Shown: in pieces, positions 62,479 through 64,000 of the stretch | Position numbering within the stretch: the first letter of the stretch is position 1 | How the letters are laid out: every line of letters starts with the position of its first letter | From: Peiella sedimenti | GTDB lineage: Bacteria; Pseudomonadota; Alphaproteobacteria; Caulobacterales; Caulobacteraceae | Direction of reading: 5' to 3' | Length of the DNA stretch: 64,000 nt | NCBI RefSeq assembly: GCF_030504955.1 | Contig: NZ_JAUKTR010000001.1 | Location: 745,501 to 809,500 of the forward strand | Program-made: the position numbers and the translations under genes | Notes under the pieces: generated by a model | Seen by the model: only the letters and a program-made list of their open reading frames with translations | What the model was told of the DNA's origin: nothing | Databases searched by the model: none

Positions 62479-63651
62479 ATGACCCCCGCCCGTCTCGACA
62501 TCACCCAACCAGAGACCTGGCCCAACCGGCGCGTCGAGGACTGGCGCTGGACCGACGTGGCGCGGGTGCTGCGCGAGGCGCCGCCGCCGTCGCCGCAAGC
62601 CTCGGTCGAGCCCGGCGGGCCCTTCGCGGGGCTGGGCGGCGACGAACTGGCCGTGGTCAACGGCCGTGCGCCCGCTGACGCCCGGATCATCGCTGACGGC
62701 CCCGGCCAGGTCGCGCGCCTGCGTTTCGTGTCCGCGACCGACGGCACGGGCCATCAGGCCAGGATCATCATCGAGGTGAAGCCGGGGGCGGACCTGCTGC
62801 TGCTGGAAAGCCAAGAGGGCGCGGCGGCCGGCTACGTCGCCAACCACATCCTGGACATCGACGTCGGCGCGGGCGGGCGGCTGACGCGGATCGTGCTGGC
62901 CGCGGACGCCGCCGATGCGCTGGCGTTCACGCGGGCCGACGTGACCATGGGCGGCCACGCCGCCTTCGCCCAGACGGTGCTGACCACGGGCGCGAAGCTG
63001 CAGCGGATCGAGACGCGGGTATCCCATCCCGGCAAAGGCGCCTCGGTGCGGCTGGACGGCCTTTATCTGCTGAGCGGCGAGCGCCACGCCGACGCCACCA
63101 GCGAGGTGGACCACACCGGACTGGACGGCCAGACCTCCCAGCTCACCAAGGGCGTGGTGCGCGAGCGCGGTCGGGGCGTCTTCCAGGGACGGATCATCGT
63201 GCGCGAGGGCGCCGACGGCACGGACGCGCGCATGGGGCATCACGCGCTGATCCTCGGCGATCGGGGTGAGGTGGACGCCAAGCCCGAGCTGGAGATCTAC
63301 GCCGACGACGTGGCTTGCGCCCACGGCAACACCGTCGGCGCGCTGGACGAGATGGCGCTGTTCTATCTGCGCAGCCGGGGCGTGCCGGAAGCCGAGGCGC
63401 GGGCTCTGCTGACCGAAGCCTTTCTCGGCGAAGCGCTGGACCGGATCGAGCGCGAGGACGTGCGCGAAGTTTGCCGGGCCTGGCTGGCGGAGCGCCTTTC
63501 ATCTCCTCCCCCGAGCAGCGGAGCGGAACGGGGGAGGGGGACCACCCGCAGGGTGGTGGAGGGGGCGGCCCAAAGCGCCGCGCCTGATCTCGCCCCCTCC
63601 ACCGCTTCGCGGTCCCCCTCCCCCGCAGGCGGGGGAGGAGAAGAGCGATGA
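62479..63651 (+). CDS. sufD: Fe-S assembly protein SufD with repeat-encoded tail
   Basis: A 390-residue SufD, the partner of SufB: WPNRRVEDWRWTDVARVL, VSHPGKGASVRLDGLYLLSG, FQGRIIVREGADGTDARMGH, AKPELEIYADDVACAHGNTV and YLRSRGVPEAEARALLTEAF. The conserved protein ends near CRAWLAERL (about residue 339). The last 51 residues (SSPPPSSGAERGRG... AGGGGEER) are encoded by a palindromic repeat element and are low-complexity. The stop overlaps the sufS start (ATGA). Confidence 0.94.
   Translation: MTPARLDITQPETWPNRRVEDWRWTDVARVLREAPPPSPQASVEPGGPFAGLGGDELAVVNGRAPADARIIADGPGQVARLRFVSATDGTGHQARIIIEVKPGADLLLLESQEGAAAGYVANHILDIDVGAGGRLTRIVLAADAADALAFTRADVTMGGHAAFAQTVLTTGAKLQRIETRVSHPGKGASVRLDGLYLLSGERHADATSEVDHTGLDGQTSQLTKGVVRERGRGVFQGRIIVREGADGTDARMGHHALILGDRGEVDAKPELEIYADDVACAHGNTVGALDEMALFYLRSRGVPEAEARALLTEAFLGEALDRIEREDVREVCRAWLAERLSSPPPSSGAERGRGTTRRVVEGAAQSAAPDLAPSTASRSPSPAGGGGEER
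63505..63638. repeat. Inverted palindromic element in the 3' end of sufD
   Basis: Unit C, CCTCCCCC (63505-63512) with GGGGGAGG (63530-63537), and unit D, CCTCCCCC-GCAGGC-GGGGGAGG (63617-63638), lie 79 nt apart. Between them GGTGGAGGGGGCG (63555-63567) pairs perfectly with CGCCCCCTCCACC (63591-63603). The element lies in frame at the end of sufD and its right edge (GGAGGAG) gives sufS its ribosome site. Confidence 0.8.
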
Positions 63652-64000
63652 CCTTCGACGTCGCCGCCGTCCGCGCCCAGTTCCCGATCCTGTCGCGGCA
63701 GGTGAACAACAAGCCGCTGGTCTATCTGGACAGCGCCGCCAGCGCCCAGAAGCCGCGCGCCGTGATCGCGGCGATGACCCAGGCTATGGAGGGGTCCTAC
63801 GCCAATGTGCACCGGGGCCTGCACACCCTGGCCAATGAGACCACCGAGGCCTTCGAGGGCGCGCGCGACAGGGTCGCCGCCCTGCTGAACGCCGAGACCC
63901 GTGAGCAGATCGTCCTGACCCACGGCGGGACGGCGGCCATCAACCTGGTCGCCGCGGGCGTCGCGGCGCGGCTGAAGCCCGGCGACGAGATCATCGTCAC
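63648..64000 (+). CDS. sufS: SufS-type cysteine desulfurase, N-terminal part
   Basis: 117 codons are visible before the window ends. MTFDVAAVRAQFPILSRQVN, PLVYLDSAASAQKPRAVIAA, YANVHRGLHTLANETTEAFE and GARDRVAALLNAE then IVLTHGGTAAINLVA match SufS, the group II cysteine desulfurase of the SUF system, which usually works with SufE. PLP and Cys motifs lie outside. ATG 63648 overlaps the sufD stop. Confidence 0.95.
   Translation, partial: MTFDVAAVRAQFPILSRQVNNKPLVYLDSAASAQKPRAVIAAMTQAMEGSYANVHRGLHTLANETTEAFEGARDRVAALLNAETREQIVLTHGGTAAINLVAAGVAARLKPGDEIIV

Overview
The window is 64 kb of high-GC chromosomal DNA from an alphaproteobacterium, most likely Caulobacterales (Brevundimonas- or Caulobacter-like). 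This is inferred from gene content: a FixLJ/FixK oxygen relay beside cytochrome bd genes, an ElpS-like lipoprotein and TonB receptor in front of a type II secretion operon, an iscR-suf operon with two cysteine desulfurases, many TonB-dependent receptors, and GTG/TTG starts with 4-nt start/stop overlaps. I see no phage, plasmid, CRISPR array or classical insertion sequence.

Layout. 1-8350: a partial TamA-like outer-membrane protein, small lipoproteins, tRNA-Lys(UUU), a queA/nucleotidyltransferase/tgt operon for queuosine, an M28 peptidase, an HD-domain protein, a cyclophilin and hisN. 8404-15289: a complete histidine operon led by a TrpR-family regulator (yerC, hisG, hisD, a fused hisC-hisB, hisH, hisA, hisF, hisIE). 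Its order is enterobacterial rather than typically alphaproteobacterial, and HisN supplies the phosphatase from the divergent side. It is followed by a protein that looks like a serine recombinase without its catalytic residues. 16001-31806: an ElpS-like extracellular lipoprotein, a TonB-dependent receptor and gspC to gspO, with two Pho-box-like sites that suggest control by phosphate starvation.

31832-43263 is a low-oxygen island: cytochrome c, FixK, FixL, FixJ, a flavodoxin-fold oxidoreductase, hemN, cydX, cydB, cydA, then cydD and cydC. A perfect FixK/FNR-type palindrome lies between cydA and cydD, and a near-perfect one precedes a universal stress protein at 50292. Embedded next to it are a TonB receptor (43421), a Cys-rich secreted peptide, and a co-translated set of TonB receptor, YfiR and hybrid histidine kinase with a CHASE8-like sensor (45988-50176).

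51152-57627 carries stress and housekeeping genes: a host-attachment family protein, a small secreted protein with four DPNG repeats, tyrS, a DOMON-like/NamZ pair, a YdcH-like peptide, TerC, and an alpha/beta hydrolase lacking its serine nucleophile. 57652-64000 is the Fe-S assembly operon: IscR site, iscR, cysteine desulfurase, sufB, sufC, sufD, sufS (cut by the window end).

The most unusual structure is in the suf operon. All three junctions between sufB, sufC, sufD and sufS hold palindromic repeat elements made of two inverted units about 80 nt apart. The sufB-sufC element contains a GIY-YIG nuclease gene bracketed by two such pairs and by outer inverted repeats, resembling a self-contained repeat/nuclease unit. 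The other two elements supply ribosome binding sites to sufD and sufS, and one encodes a tail of about 50 residues on SufD.
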